This document shows, piece after piece, positions 40,687-50,800 of a DNA stretch of 64,000 nucleotides (its first letter is position 1; each line of letters opens with the position of its first letter). Source of the DNA: Thalassospira sp. TSL5-1 (GTDB taxonomy: Bacteria > Pseudomonadota > Alphaproteobacteria > Rhodospirillales > Thalassospiraceae). A program made the position numbers and the translations under genes. The notes below the pieces were generated by a model that was given only the letters and a program-made list of their open reading frames with translations, had not been told where the DNA came from and searched no databases. Location of the stretch: positions 806,882-870,881 of the forward strand of contig NZ_KV880638.1 in assembly GCF_001907695.1 (NCBI RefSeq). The letters are read 5' to 3'.

Positions 40687-40779
40687 ATAGAAGTTTAATT
40701 TTTGTAAATTATTTTAAAATTTAATTTTAAATCGGAAACAATTAATTCAGATAAATTTCTGACAAGATATAAAACAGGC

Positions 40780-41030
40780 TACGGTCTATTGGGGCAGGTG
40801 TTATTGGCCGTGCCAGACGCGTCGTAAAGCTGAATTTTGTGTCCTGGGTGCCTCATCCAGCCTCGCCTCTGGTAGCGTGGGGATTGCTGAATTATAAAAT
40901 TTCCGTTTTCGATAGTTTGTAGCGCATTATGCCACCCTGCTTTCTGATCGTATAAGGCGAAGATTTGGAGGAATGGCAGTCATGGCTTGGCGCCTTTGAA
41001 GAAACGCCTCCTCCGAGAGGATTTCGCTAA
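40780..41030 (+). pseudogene. Terminal truncated unit 7: effector remnant joined to an immunity tail
   Basis: 40780-40955 matches the start of the unit 3/4 remnants. It then passes directly into a short frame at 40959-41030 reading EDLEEWQSWLGAFEETPPPRG, clearly the C-terminal tail of an immunity copy (compare DDLDEWQSWISAFKADPP) but more divergent than copies 1-6. Nearly all of the seventh unit is deleted. The transposase relic starts right after. Confidence 0.75.
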
Positions 41031-41237
41031 CGGCATATCTCGGCGATCATATAGGGCGTTCTATATACAAGGGATGGTATTCATCACCTCGTATAAATCT
41101 GCCCTTCGGCTTCAGATGCCCGCGTTTGTCAGTCGGAAGAAGTGGTTTGATCCACGCCCACTTGCCGTCCGTCAAATTGCCTGGATGTCTTCGTCAATCC
41201 CGCTATTCCCGCGCTGAACGATATCAGTGTTCTTCAT
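41031..41237 (-). mobile_element. Relic of an IS5-like transposase N-terminus
   Basis: On the minus strand, ATG 41237 with AAAGGAA upstream opens MKNTDIVQRGNSG and is soon frameshifted. In the next frame LTDGKWAWIKPLLPTDKRG, and after another shift EVMNTIPCI, follow the pattern of DUF4096 (PF13340) transposase N-termini (LTDxxWxxIxPLLP, REVxNAIxY). The sequence ends at the array boundary and no C-terminal DDE domain is present. This is a decayed fragment; the family call is from motif memory only. Confidence 0.45.
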
Positions 41238-41471
41238 CTGGTCTTTCCTTTGTCAGGATAACAGAACAGAATTGTAATTTCCTGTTATCGTTCAACTTCT
41301 CTCGGATTTTTGAATTGCGCAGACCTCCTGCCCGCTATTCATCCTTGACTATGGCGGGGGAAGTCCGCACTAACTCGATATTCTGTGGAAATGGTGATGC
41401 TGCCGCCAACCTGACAAGACGTGGCGCGTCCCGTTGCCTGATGACCGTATGTTTGTATCAGGAGCATTCAA
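41238..41471. other. thrC upstream region
   Basis: GATAACAG (41257-41264) and CTGTTATC (41282-41289) are inverted 8-base arms with a 17-base spacer, possibly an insertion-element end or an operator. A TTGACT at 41345-41350 may be part of the thrC promoter. Nothing firmer is visible. Confidence 0.3.
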
Positions 41472-42872
41472 GTGCGTTATATCAGCACGCGGGGTAGTGC
41501 CCCCGTCTTGCAATTCGATGATGTTCTTCTGGCGGGTCTGGCCCGTGATGGCGGGCTGTATGTGCCCGAAACCTGGCCGCAATTTACAGCGGACGAGATC
41601 AAATCGTTCCGCGGCATGACCTATGCCGAAGTCGCCTTTGCGGTCATCAAACCATTTGTGACTGGCGGTATTGTTGATGATGATGCGCTGAAAACCATTC
41701 TTGATGAAACCTATGCCGGATTTAATCACACTGCCGTTGCCCCGCTCAAGCAGTTGGGGGCCAATGACTGGGTGATAGAACTTTTCCACGGTCCGACTTT
41801 GGCGTTTAAGGATTACGCCCTTCAGGTGGTTGGGCGTCTGTTTGACCATGTGCTGGCAAAGCGTGGTCAACGCATTACCATTGTGGGGGCAACATCGGGC
41901 GATACCGGCTCTGCCGCGATTGAGGCCTGCCGGGACCGTGAAAATGTCGATATTTTCATCCTGCATCCGGCCGGGCGTGTTTCCGAAGTCCAGCGCCGCC
42001 AGATGACCACGGTGATCGCCGATAACGTCCATAACCTTGCGGTCGAAGGCTCGTTTGATGATTGCCAGGACCTGGTCAAGGCCCTGTTTAATGATCATGC
42101 CTTCCGCGATGAAGTTGGCCTCTCGGCGGTGAATTCCATTAACTGGGCCCGCATCATGTGCCAGATCGCCTATTATTTCTGGGCCGGTGTGCAGCTTGGC
42201 GCGCCGGATCGCGAAGTTTCCTTCTCGGTCCCGTCGGGCAATTTTGGCAATGTTTATGCTGGTTATGCCGCCCTGCAAATGGGCCTGCCGATCAAACAGT
42301 TTGTCGTGGGGGCCAATTCCAACGACATTCTGGCGCGGTTTTTTGACAAGGGTGTGATGAAAATGGATGGGGTTCACCCCACCATCAGCCCGTCGATGGA
42401 TATTCAGGTCAGCAGCAATTTTGAGCGTTTGCTGTTTGATCTGTATGATCGTGACGGTGCCGCGATTGTCGATCTGATGACCGAGTTCCGCAAAACCGGT
42501 CTTATGGAAATGTCGCAGGGCCAGTTTGACCGGGCGCGCGAACATTTTGACGGTTATCGCCTTGATGATGACCAGACCCGTGCGGGCATTCTGGATGTGT
42601 ATCAGAAAACCGGTGAACTGGTGGACCCGCATTCCGTGATTGGCATTGTCGCCGGGCGGGCGTGCAACCGGGACCGTTCGGTTCCCATGATTGCCCTGGC
42701 AACCGCACATCCGGCAAAGTTCCCCGATGCGGTCAAACAGGCCAGCGGCATTTATCCGGACTTGCCCGAACGCCTGTCCGACCTATATGAGCGACCAGAG
42801 AAAGTTGAACCCATTGCCAACGATGCCAATACCCTGATGGCGCATGTTCGGAAAAACCGGCGTGCGGCCTGA
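41472..42872 (+). CDS. thrC: Threonine synthase
   Basis: The 466-residue PLP enzyme converts O-phosphohomoserine to threonine. The PLP Lys is in FHGPTLAFKDYALQ, and the N-terminal RYISTRGSAP and the phosphate-binding GATSGDTGSAAIEA loop are typical of the long bacterial/yeast class. The start is GTG 41472 with GGAG 8 bases upstream. It works with ThrB at 6.2 kb. It is the first core gene after the accessory island, followed 52 bases later by a processing peptidase, a gene order common in alphaproteobacteria. Confidence 0.96.
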   Translation: MRYISTRGSAPVLQFDDVLLAGLARDGGLYVPETWPQFTADEIKSFRGMTYAEVAFAVIKPFVTGGIVDDDALKTILDETYAGFNHTAVAPLKQLGANDWVIELFHGPTLAFKDYALQVVGRLFDHVLAKRGQRITIVGATSGDTGSAAIEACRDRENVDIFILHPAGRVSEVQRRQMTTVIADNVHNLAVEGSFDDCQDLVKALFNDHAFRDEVGLSAVNSINWARIMCQIAYYFWAGVQLGAPDREVSFSVPSGNFGNVYAGYAALQMGLPIKQFVVGANSNDILARFFDKGVMKMDGVHPTISPSMDIQVSSNFERLLFDLYDRDGAAIVDLMTEFRKTGLMEMSQGQFDRAREHFDGYRLDDDQTRAGILDVYQKTGELVDPHSVIGIVAGRACNRDRSVPMIALATAHPAKFPDAVKQASGIYPDLPERLSDLYERPEKVEPIANDANTLMAHVRKNRRAA

Positions 42873-42924
42873 TACCGGGCAGATGGCGAAAGGGGTCATA
42901 TTGTTTAAACAGGAGAATATCTGA

Positions 42925-44184
42925 ATGACAGTCGAGCTGACCGAGCTTGACAATGGCATGATTGTCGCCACGGACCGCCTGGAACATGTGCAGTCGGTGG
43001 CGTTGGGTGCGTGGGTGGATGTCGGGGCGCGGAATGAAACGCCCGAAATCAATGGCATTTCCCACATGCTCGAACACATGGCATTCAAGGGAACACGCAA
43101 ACGGACCGCCCTTCAGATTTCCGAGGAAATCGAAGCGGTGGGCGGGCAGATGAATGCCTATACTTCGCGTGAAAATACCGCCTATTATTGCAAGGTTCTG
43201 CACGAAGACCAGGCGCTGGCGATTGATGTGATTGCCGACATCCTGCAAAATTCGACGCTGGATGCCAAAGAACTGGAGCGCGAGCGCCAGGTGATCCTGC
43301 AGGAAATCGGCCAGGCAAATGACACGCCCGACGATATCGTGTTTGATTATTTCCAGGAAACCGCCCTGCCCAATCAGGCGCTGGGCCGGTCCATTCTGGG
43401 CAGCCCGGAAAATGTGTCCAGTCTGACACGCGATGATCTGTTTGACTTCATGTCACGGCGCTACAGCGCCAAACGCATGGTGTTTTCGGCGTCGGGCAAT
43501 GTGAATCATAATGATGTGGTCGATATGGTCGCATCCAAATTCACCAATTTGCCGACCCACGAAGACCACGACATGGAAAAGCTGCGCTATGAAGGCGGCC
43601 AGCGCATTGAAAATCGCGACCTTGAACAGGCTCATGTCATTTTTGGCCTGCCCACGGTTCCCTATGCCGATGATGCCTTCTATGACGTGCAGGTTTTCAA
43701 CATGTTACTGGGCGGGGGCATGTCCTCGCGCCTGTTCCAGGAAATCCGCGAAAAACGCGGGCTGGTCTATTCGGTTTACAGCTTCTCGTCGCATTATGTC
43801 GATGGCGGCCTGTTCTCGATCTATGCCGGCACCGGGCCCGATGACCTCGGCGAACTTATGCCGGTGATGTGCGACGAGCTGAAACGCGCCACCGTCGATT
43901 TGACGGAGGAAGAAGTTAACCGTGCCCGCGCCCAGCTTAAGGCGATGGTTGTGATGGGCATGGAAAGCAATTCGGCCCGCTGCGAAACGCTGGCCCGGCA
44001 GATCCAGGTGCATGGCGGCCCGCAAACCATCCCCGAAATCATGGAAAAGATCGAGGCAGTCGACCTCAAACGTGTCATTGCCGCAGGCGAAGCCCTGATT
44101 TCCGGCAAACCTACCGTCACCGCCCTTGGCCCCGTCGCCAAGATGCCGGAATACGATACGCTGGTGGATCGGCTCTGCGCCTGA
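42925..44184 (+). CDS. M16 family zinc metallopeptidase (processing-peptidase-like)
   Basis: The 419-residue protein is an inverzincin: H-x-x-E-H in SHMLEHMAFKGT, followed about 75 residues later by the third-ligand Glu in LERERQVILQEI. The second half contains the R/Y pair region (GLVYSVYSFSSHY). Size and sequence are like the beta subunit of mitochondrial processing peptidase and alphaproteobacterial homologs. AGGAG precedes ATG 42925. It has no signal peptide, so probably acts in the cytoplasm. Confidence 0.95.
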   Translation: MTVELTELDNGMIVATDRLEHVQSVALGAWVDVGARNETPEINGISHMLEHMAFKGTRKRTALQISEEIEAVGGQMNAYTSRENTAYYCKVLHEDQALAIDVIADILQNSTLDAKELERERQVILQEIGQANDTPDDIVFDYFQETALPNQALGRSILGSPENVSSLTRDDLFDFMSRRYSAKRMVFSASGNVNHNDVVDMVASKFTNLPTHEDHDMEKLRYEGGQRIENRDLEQAHVIFGLPTVPYADDAFYDVQVFNMLLGGGMSSRLFQEIREKRGLVYSVYSFSSHYVDGGLFSIYAGTGPDDLGELMPVMCDELKRATVDLTEEEVNRARAQLKAMVVMGMESNSARCETLARQIQVHGGPQTIPEIMEKIEAVDLKRVIAAGEALISGKPTVTALGPVAKMPEYDTLVDRLCA

Positions 44185-44207
44185 TCTGACTTTGATTGAT
44201 AAAAATG

Positions 44208-44244
44208 AAAAAAAGGCGGCTATGTATTGATAGTCGCCTTTTTT
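44208..44244 (+). terminator. Terminator after the M16 peptidase gene
   Basis: AAGGCGGCTAT and ATAGTCGCCTT arms (44213-44223 and 44230-44240) pair around GTATTG, with A and T runs on either side (TTTTTT at 44239-44244). It lies 24 bases after the peptidase stop and could also work in reverse. The 44245-44555 region after it shows no gene. Confidence 0.88.
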
Positions 44245-44555
44245 GTATTTGCAGATAATCGGCGCGGTCGCAAGCACAGCGATAATCTGGCTTTTTTTGA
44301 AATAGTGCCTTGTCTGCAAAGGGGGAAATGCGGGAAGATGGTGGGGCATTCTGTTTTGGGTGCGCATTCTTTCTGTCATCCCTCCCGGTCTGATATCTCG
44401 CCCCGTTCATGTTTTAGTGTGCCCTTTGCCAAAGTCGCCTGTTTGGCGCTGTGTGAAAGGGTAATTCTGGCTGGAACCCGGGCGGCTTGGGCGGGAAATA
44501 CCCTTCGATGATTGCAGTTGGCCCGGCATGGTTCGGGATCGCAAGGCAAGGTTCA

Positions 44556-45485
44556 ATGAAATACGCATTTGATATTGGCGGTACAAAAATAGAATTTGGC
44601 GTTTTTGACGATCAGGGCGGGATCCTGCATCGGCAAAAGGTCGCCACCCCGCTTGAGAACCGCGACGATTTTACCAGCGTGATTGCCGGGCTGGTGGCGG
44701 AAGCGGATGCCCGGTTTGCGGGGTGTGATGCGGATGCTGACACGCCGCCGCCGGTTGGCATCAGCTTTGCCGGGGGGCTGGACCCGGAAACGGGCGCGGT
44801 GATTTCGGCCAATATCCCGCCGATCAAGGGCTGGCCCATGACACGCGGTCTTGGCGATATTTTAAAGCGTGCGGTGCGGGTGGAAAACGATGCGGACTGT
44901 TTTGCCCTGGCCGAGGCCCGGTTGGGCGCGGGGACGGGTAAGCGCACGGTGTTTGCCATTATCCTCGGCACCGGTGTGGGCGGTGGCATTGTTGTCGATG
45001 GGCAGTTTATTGGCGGGCGCAGCGGCATACGCGGCGAATGGGGGCATGGCAATGATATTTCCGGCCCCCTGATGCGCCACGGCATCAAGCCGCGCCAGTG
45101 TGGCTGTGGCGGGGCATCCTGCCTGGACCCCTGGGGGGCTGCGCGTGGGCTGGAGCGCATTCATAGCGCCCTGCATGGCAAGGATTTGCCCAGTCAGGAT
45201 ATTACGGCGGCCTGGCGGGCGGGCAATGGCGATGCCCTTAAAACCATTGATGTTTTTGTTGATCTGGTTGCCGGGCAATTGCGCCTGATGGTCAATGTGC
45301 TGGACCCGGATATTGTGCCGGTGGGGGGCGGGCTTGCCGCCGAACAGGGCCTGATCGCCCGGATTGACGCCGCCGTGCGGGCCAATGTGCTGGGCCGATA
45401 TGACCATGCCCTGGTGGTGCCGGGGCAGTTTTTTGCCGATGGCGGCCTGCGCGGGGCGGCCCTGCTGCATGATGTGCCGGCCTGA
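44556..45485 (+). CDS. ROK family sugar kinase (N-acetylglucosamine kinase-like)
   Basis: The 309-residue cytoplasmic kinase has the ATP-binding start YAFDIGGTKIEFGVFD, the catalytic Asp in ENDADCFALAEA and GTGVGGGIVVDG. The ROK zinc motif is CGCGGASCLD, with the HG...EWGH substrate loop (GEWGHGND). These best fit NagK-type GlcNAc kinases, but glucose or fructose kinases share the motifs. ATG 44556 has AAGG upstream. It is followed by cutC after 20 bases and is probably co-transcribed. Confidence 0.92.
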   Translation: MKYAFDIGGTKIEFGVFDDQGGILHRQKVATPLENRDDFTSVIAGLVAEADARFAGCDADADTPPPVGISFAGGLDPETGAVISANIPPIKGWPMTRGLGDILKRAVRVENDADCFALAEARLGAGTGKRTVFAIILGTGVGGGIVVDGQFIGGRSGIRGEWGHGNDISGPLMRHGIKPRQCGCGGASCLDPWGAARGLERIHSALHGKDLPSQDITAAWRAGNGDALKTIDVFVDLVAGQLRLMVNVLDPDIVPVGGGLAAEQGLIARIDAAVRANVLGRYDHALVVPGQFFADGGLRGAALLHDVPA

Positions 45486-45505
45486 AAAATGAAGGGAATA
45501 GTCCT

Positions 45506-46213
45506 GTGACCCGTATCAGTCATATGACACTGGAAGTCTGTGTTGAAAGTTTTGAAGACGCACTGATTGCGGCTGAAAATGGCGCAGACCGGATTGAATA
45601 TTGTTCGGCCCTGGCGGTGGGTGGTTTAACGCCCACACCGGGCGCACTGGCGCGGATGCGTGATATTCCGGTGCCGTGTTTTGCCATGATCCGCCCGCGA
45701 CCGGGCCATTTTGTGTATAGTGCTGGCGAGCTGGAAACCATGACCCGCGAAATCGCCCTGGCCCGCGATGCCGGGGCGCAAGGGGTGGTTTTTGGCGCCA
45801 GTAAAGCCGATGGCAGACTGGATGGTGAGGCGCTGAAATTGCTGTGTGATGCCGCAGGTGGCCTGGCAAAAACGCTCCATCGCGCGTTTGACATCACACC
45901 TGATGCCTTTGCTGCGCTGGAAACGGCGGTGGAGCTGGGCTTTGACCGCATCCTGACATCGGGCCAGCAACCAACCGCCGAGGAAGGCTGTGCCCTGATT
46001 GCCGATCTGATCGCTAGGGCGGGCGGGCGCATCATCATCCTGCCCGGCAGTGGTGTGACGGCGGCCAATGCCAGCACGCTGCGGGCCAAAACCGGGGCCT
46101 CGCAGCTTCATGCGTCCTGCAAGCATATTGCCGAGGCGGGCGCGGGCGAAGAAGGCCGTGTTGCCACCGATGCCAAAGCGGTGCGGGCCCTGCGCCGGGC
46201 GATGGATCACTGA
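45506..46213 (+). CDS. cutC: CutC family protein
   Basis: The 235-residue TIM-barrel protein has the CutC pattern LEVCVESFEDALIAAENGADRIEYCSAL, GGLTPTPG, MIRPRPGHFVYS, and LHRAFD and DRILTSGQ motifs. CutC was named for copper tolerance in E. coli; the molecular role is uncertain. The start GTG 45506 has GAAGGGAA upstream; ATG 45524 is an alternative. A terminator follows. Confidence 0.93.
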   Translation: MTRISHMTLEVCVESFEDALIAAENGADRIEYCSALAVGGLTPTPGALARMRDIPVPCFAMIRPRPGHFVYSAGELETMTREIALARDAGAQGVVFGASKADGRLDGEALKLLCDAAGGLAKTLHRAFDITPDAFAALETAVELGFDRILTSGQQPTAEEGCALIADLIARAGGRIIILPGSGVTAANASTLRAKTGASQLHASCKHIAEAGAGEEGRVATDAKAVRALRRAMDH

Positions 46214-46231
46214 TTTTCGGGAAATAAAAGA

Positions 46232-46262
46232 CGCCCGCTCCTGTCGGGGAACGGAGCGGGCG
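46232..46262. terminator. Terminator between cutC and catB (converging genes)
   Basis: CGCCCGCTCC (46232-46241) and GGAGCGGGCG (46253-46262) form a perfect 10-bp GC stem. On the minus strand TCTTTTATTT follows, fitting termination of the catB transcript. Confidence 0.88.
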
Positions 46263-46275
46263 CACAGATCTGCCG

Positions 46276-46911
46276 TTATGCCTGGCGGATATTTTCGGCC
46301 CAATAATGATAAAGCCCATCGACGTCGCCGCTGGTCAGAAGCGGCATGGCGCGGGCCAGGGCAGCCTCGTCCCAATGCCACCATTGCATTTCCAGCAACA
46401 GGGCGATTTGCCCCGCGTCAAACCGTTTGCGAATGGTTTTTGCCGGGTTGCCGCCGATAATGGCATAGGGTTCCACATCGCGGGTGACAAGGGCGCGGGT
46501 GCCAATAATCGCCCCGTCGCCCACTTTAATGCCGGGCATGATAATGGCTTCCGATCCAATCCAGACATCATTGCCAATCACGGTGTCGCCCGAGGGTTCA
46601 TAGCCATTGGCTGCCCCGGCAAAGGCCGGAACTTCCGCCATCCAGTAAAAGGGAAAGGTGCTGATCCAGTCATGGCGGTGGCCCTGATTGCCCGCCATGA
46701 TAAAGGCCGCGCCCGAGCCGATGGAACAGAAACTGCCAATGATCAGGCGGTCCACCCCGTCATCGGGCAAAAGGTAGCGGGCGCAATCTTCGAAACGGTG
46801 GCCGTGATAGTAGCCGGAATAATAGCTGTAGCGACCGACGATGATATTGGGATTGGAAATTTGATGGTCCAGGGTTTCGCCGCGAAACGGGCTTGCGAAA
46901 TAGTTGGTCAT
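46276..46911 (-). CDS. CatB-type xenobiotic acetyltransferase (hexapeptide repeat)
   Basis: The 211-residue protein has the left-handed beta-helix of hexapeptide transferases ([30 protein letters not shown]). It also shows the CatB-specific parts: start [31 protein letters not shown], and [17 protein letters not shown] with the catalytic His. Family members acetylate chloramphenicol or virginiamycin with acetyl-CoA; chromosomal forms need not confer resistance. ATG 46911 fits the family start; an upstream in-frame start at 46998 does not. A 200-base gap to the next gene holds nothing recognised. Confidence 0.9.
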   Translation of the reverse strand: MTNYFASPFRGETLDHQISNPNIIVGRYSYYSGYYHGHRFEDCARYLLPDDGVDRLIIGSFCSIGSGAAFIMAGNQGHRHDWISTFPFYWMAEVPAFAGAANGYEPSGDTVIGNDVWIGSEAIIMPGIKVGDGAIIGTRALVTRDVEPYAIIGGNPAKTIRKRFDAGQIALLLEMQWWHWDEAALARAMPLLTSGDVDGLYHYWAENIRQA

Positions 46912-47114
46912 GATAAGCGATTCTCTGAATAAAGGCTGTTTTTGCGCAACACAACAGGGCGCGATGGCAAAGCACATCACGCGCCCGCCCCGGCACAAAA
47001 GCCAGGGCGCTATTCAGATGGTTCGGTCCGCAGATTTCATGGAAAAGCCTGTTATGACTGCACTTTATGTTGTCAGGTCAGCATAAAAAGAGAGCGGGAT
47101 TCTGTCCAGCCGCT

Positions 47115-47858
47115 TTAGCGTGTTTCCACCCGGTTGATTGCCAGCATATGCGCGTTTTGATCCAGCCAGGTTTTGCGGGCCGAATAATCGGGCAGGATCG
47201 AGCCCACCAGATTCCAGAAGGGTTTATCGTGGTTGCGGTGGCGCAGATGGCAAAGTTCATGCACCACGGCATATTCCAGCACGGCTTTGGGCGCAAAGAT
47301 CAGATGCCAGTTGATATGAATACGATCATCATTGCCGCAACTGCCCCACAGGTGCTTTTGGTCCTTGATATGCCAGGATTTGGGAACAAGGCCGTATTTG
47401 GGGCCATAATGGCGAATGAAGTCGTCTACATCCTGTCGCAACCGCTTTTTAAGCCACAGGCGCAAGGCATCCTCGATCAACATATCCTGAGACTGCGCGG
47501 CGGCCGAGGCGGGATATTCAATATAAAAGCCATTGCGGTAGGAGACATGGACAAGGCTGTCATCGGTGGAAACCACCTTGAGCCGCATCATGCGCCCGCG
47601 AAACGGTATTTTCGCCCCGCTAACAAAGCGCGAAATGGCGGGCGCATTTTCCGCGATATTGCGCATTTTGCGGGTTTGTTCAAAAATCCAGCGTCGCCGC
47701 CGGTCTATCGCCTGGTCAATTTGCGCATCGGTGGCGTGGGGCGGGACAACCACCTCGACAAAATCAGGCGTGACGGTAATGCGCGCCTTTTCGCTGCTGC
47801 CGGTCCGTTTTAGCGCATAGGGTATTTCAGTATTACCAATGATCAGGCTGCGCATCAT
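47115..47858 (-). CDS. YgjP-like (DUF45/M48-type) metallopeptidase
   Basis: The 247-residue protein has the HELCH zinc motif in VVHELCHLRHRNHDKPFW and the preceding LWGSCGNDDRIHINWHLIFAP block, diagnostic of the YgjP/DUF45 family. Its target is unknown. It starts 9 bases after the hsdR stop, so it is the last gene of the restriction-modification operon. Such genes are often found next to type I restriction genes, which suggests, but does not prove, a role in controlling restriction. Confidence 0.88.
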   Translation of the reverse strand: MMRSLIIGNTEIPYALKRTGSSEKARITVTPDFVEVVVPPHATDAQIDQAIDRRRRWIFEQTRKMRNIAENAPAISRFVSGAKIPFRGRMMRLKVVSTDDSLVHVSYRNGFYIEYPASAAAQSQDMLIEDALRLWLKKRLRQDVDDFIRHYGPKYGLVPKSWHIKDQKHLWGSCGNDDRIHINWHLIFAPKAVLEYAVVHELCHLRHRNHDKPFWNLVGSILPDYSARKTWLDQNAHMLAINRVETR

Positions 47859-47867
47859 CTTACATCG

Positions 47868-50800
47868 TTACTTTGCAAAAGCTTTAAGCGCGAACTCTTC
47901 GACTTCCTCGGAAACAAGTTTAAGGCTGCCAAAGCCCATTGCATGAAGCTTCTGGCGGACCTGCTGGCGCAGGGTTTTGCGAAGCTCCGTCTTTTCGTGC
48001 CAATGGGGCGGCGTTTGGGCATAAATGCCTTCCATAAAAACCGCCAGTTCCACCAAATCCCCGGCGGAAATATCATCTGGCTGATAGCTTTCAAGAACCT
48101 TCATAATGCCATAGGCCGCCTGTGACATGGCCGTATCTTCATGGGCTTTGGATTCCGCCTCAAGGTCGCGCGCAAGGTCTTCGGCCATTCTCAGTTTATC
48201 GGCCCAGGAAAACTGCGCATCATCCATTTTCTCCAGCAGTTCCTTTAACCGCTGCGAGAATTTGCCATATTGGTGCGGATTATCATCAAGCTTTTCATAA
48301 ACGGTTTTGCGAAGCTCCGTCCCCTTGCGGATCGCGGCGGTCTTAATGTCGCTTTCCGGTTTGTCTTCCATCTCGAAATCCTGCCAGAAATCCGGGTCGG
48401 TAATGCCGCGCAATTTTACCGTGACACTCAGGCCCGTGGCATCAAGATGCTCTTCAAGCATTTGACGGATCTTCTGGCTGTATTCGCGATGGTCCAGGGC
48501 TTCCTTTTTATCAATCGCCTGGGTGGCATATTGTAAAAAACTTGCGATCCATTTCAGGTCTTTTGTGTAATCCAGCACCGATTTATCGGGGCTTAGGGCG
48601 GCATAAAGGGAAATAAATTCCCGCGCGCAGGCGCGATAGGTCAGCCACTGGTCTTCCGCCTTGAGCATCTCGACAAAGGCATCATATTCGGCCTTTATAT
48701 CGCCGGTATTGCGCTTTAGGCCCTTCATCATTTTAAGCACGGTGGCGTGGGCGGCATGGAGTTGCGAGCGCAGGTTATCAAGGTCCTGCATCGCGTTTTG
48801 CACATCATCGGCACGATAGGATGACAGCGCATTATCCAGATTTTGCGACACACCGATATAATCGACAATCAGGCCATATTCCTTGTTGGCATCGGCAACC
48901 CGGTTGGTGCGCGCAATGGCCTGAAGCAGCGTGTGTTCCTTAAGCGGTTTATCAAGATACATCACCGATTCAATCGGCGCGTCAAACCCGGTCAGAAGCT
49001 TGTCACAGACAATCAGAAAATCCGGGTTTTGTCCCTTTTTGCCAAAGGCCTGCTTCACGGCGGTTTCGGCATCGCGGTCCAGAAAATATGTCTCTAGTCC
49101 CTCGCGCAATTTAACAATATGCGCATCTTCCGATGGTTTGTTGTCTTCCTGCGATTTTGAATAAACACAGGCCGATTTTAACGTAGCCTGCTTTTGCGCA
49201 TCTTCGGGCGATAATCCTTGCGAGATCAAATCCTCGGCAATCACCCGGTCCAGCGCGCGTTTATATAAAATCACCGCCTCGCGGTCGATGGCAACGATTT
49301 GCGCCTTAAACCCGTCCGGCGCAGCATGTTCCCTGAAATGGGTCCAGATGTCATAGGCAATCAAATCCACCCGTTTCGGATGCTTGACCAGATCGGCAAA
49401 GCTGACACCGCGTTTTTTAAGCTCTTCAAGCTTGTCATCGGGCAGGTCGGCAAACCATTGATCAAACAGAATGTCGATCTTGGCCTCGTCAATATGCCAG
49501 TCGGTTTTGCGCCCGGTATAATAAATCGGCACCGTTGCGCCATCGGCCACGGCATCGTCAATGCCGTATTTGTCCAGATACCCCTCGCCAACAATGCCAA
49601 AGTTTTTATAGGTGTTCTTGTCGGATTTTTTAATCGGCGTGCCGGTAAAGCCAAAAAAGCGCGCATCGGGCAGGGTTGCGCGCAAATAGGCGCCCAAATC
49701 CTTTTCCTGGGTGCGGTGGCATTCATCCACCATCACAATCCAGTTCTGCGAATGGGCAACAGGCTTTTTCGACCCCTGAAATTTGAAAATCGTCGAAAGG
49801 GCGGTAATGCCGTCAATGCCGCTGCCAATCAGCTTGTGTAGCTCGTCCACTTTCTCCACCCGCACCGGGTTGGGCAGGCCGCAGGCCTGAAACGTCCCGC
49901 TGATCTGGTCATCCAGATCAATCCGGTCGGTCAGCACCATCAGGTTGGGGTTTGCCAGCTCTGGCGAGGCCTCGGTCAAATGGGTTTTCAGCTTCAGGGC
50001 GGCAAACACCATCGTCAGCGATTTGCCCGACCCCTGCGTATGCCAGACCAGCCCCTTGCGATGGGTGTTTTCAACCACCCGTTCGACAATTTTATTGACC
50101 GCGCGAAACTGCTGATAGCGGCACATCTTCTTGATTTTGCCGACATCGGCCTTCTCGAACACAATAAAATGGGCAATTAAATCCAGCAGGCGCGCGGGCG
50201 ACAGCAGGCACCATAACCCCTTGTCCAGCTTATTGGTAAAATCGCCTTCCGGGCGCGGCCACGGGTCGCCCCACGATCCATAAAATCGCGACGGGCTGCC
50301 GGTGGTGCCATACAGGCAATTGGTGCCATCGGTCAGAATGTTAAAACAATTGGCAAAAAACAGCCGGGGAATATCGCGTTCATATTGTTTGATCTGCTCA
50401 AACGCTTCACCGGTTTTGTCCTTGGCATTGATCGGCGATTTCGCCTCGATCACCACCACGGGAATACCGTTGATATATACCACAATATCAGGAATGCGCG
50501 ATTTCTCCGCCTTCACATAAAGCTGGTTGGTCACAGCAAAATGGTTTTTTTCCAGGTGCAGAAAATCAATGACGCGGATGGTCTTGTGCTCTGCCTGGCC
50601 CTGCACCTTGCGGCTGTAATTACCGCGCAAAATATGCAGCCATTCCTCATTGTCAGTCTTGCCAACCAGTTCGACATAGGCAGCTTGGGCATCTTCATCG
50701 GACAAGCCGTTCAAACGTTTGATGGCGTCAACCAGATGCGGGCGGAACAGAACTTGGTTATCGCCATCGCGCAGGGCTTCGTGCTCTGCCTTGGTCACGA

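Larger units (their letters stand above)
35271..41030 (+). repeat. Tandem array of toxin-remnant/immunity units
   Basis: Six putative immunity genes start at 35271, 36355, 37250, 38144, 39244 and 40270, spaced 1084, 895, 894, 1100 and 1026 bases. Copies 2-6 each follow a degraded copy of the effector 3' end; a seventh remnant ends the array. All units are on the plus strand. Units 3, 4 and 7 share one remnant form, and units 5 and 6 another. The stretch is visibly A/T-rich compared with the flanking core genes. It is not a CRISPR: unit length is about 1 kb and the units are coding. Confidence 0.85.

Noticed and set aside
35271..41030. CRISPR array
   Set aside because: The repeats are about 1 kb, coding, divergent and have no regular spacers; no cas genes are present.
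31040..41237. Prophage or integrative element
   Set aside because: No integrase, phage structural genes, tRNA target or direct-repeat att sites were seen at the island edges; only a transposase relic at the right end.
41370..42710. 446-codon minus-strand frame across thrC
   Set aside because: Antisense shadow of thrC; no recognisable protein features.
46276..46911. Acquired chloramphenicol resistance cassette
   Set aside because: The CatB-type gene has the base composition of its neighbours, a normal terminator and no attC, integron or IS context; it is more likely a resident chromosomal acetyltransferase.
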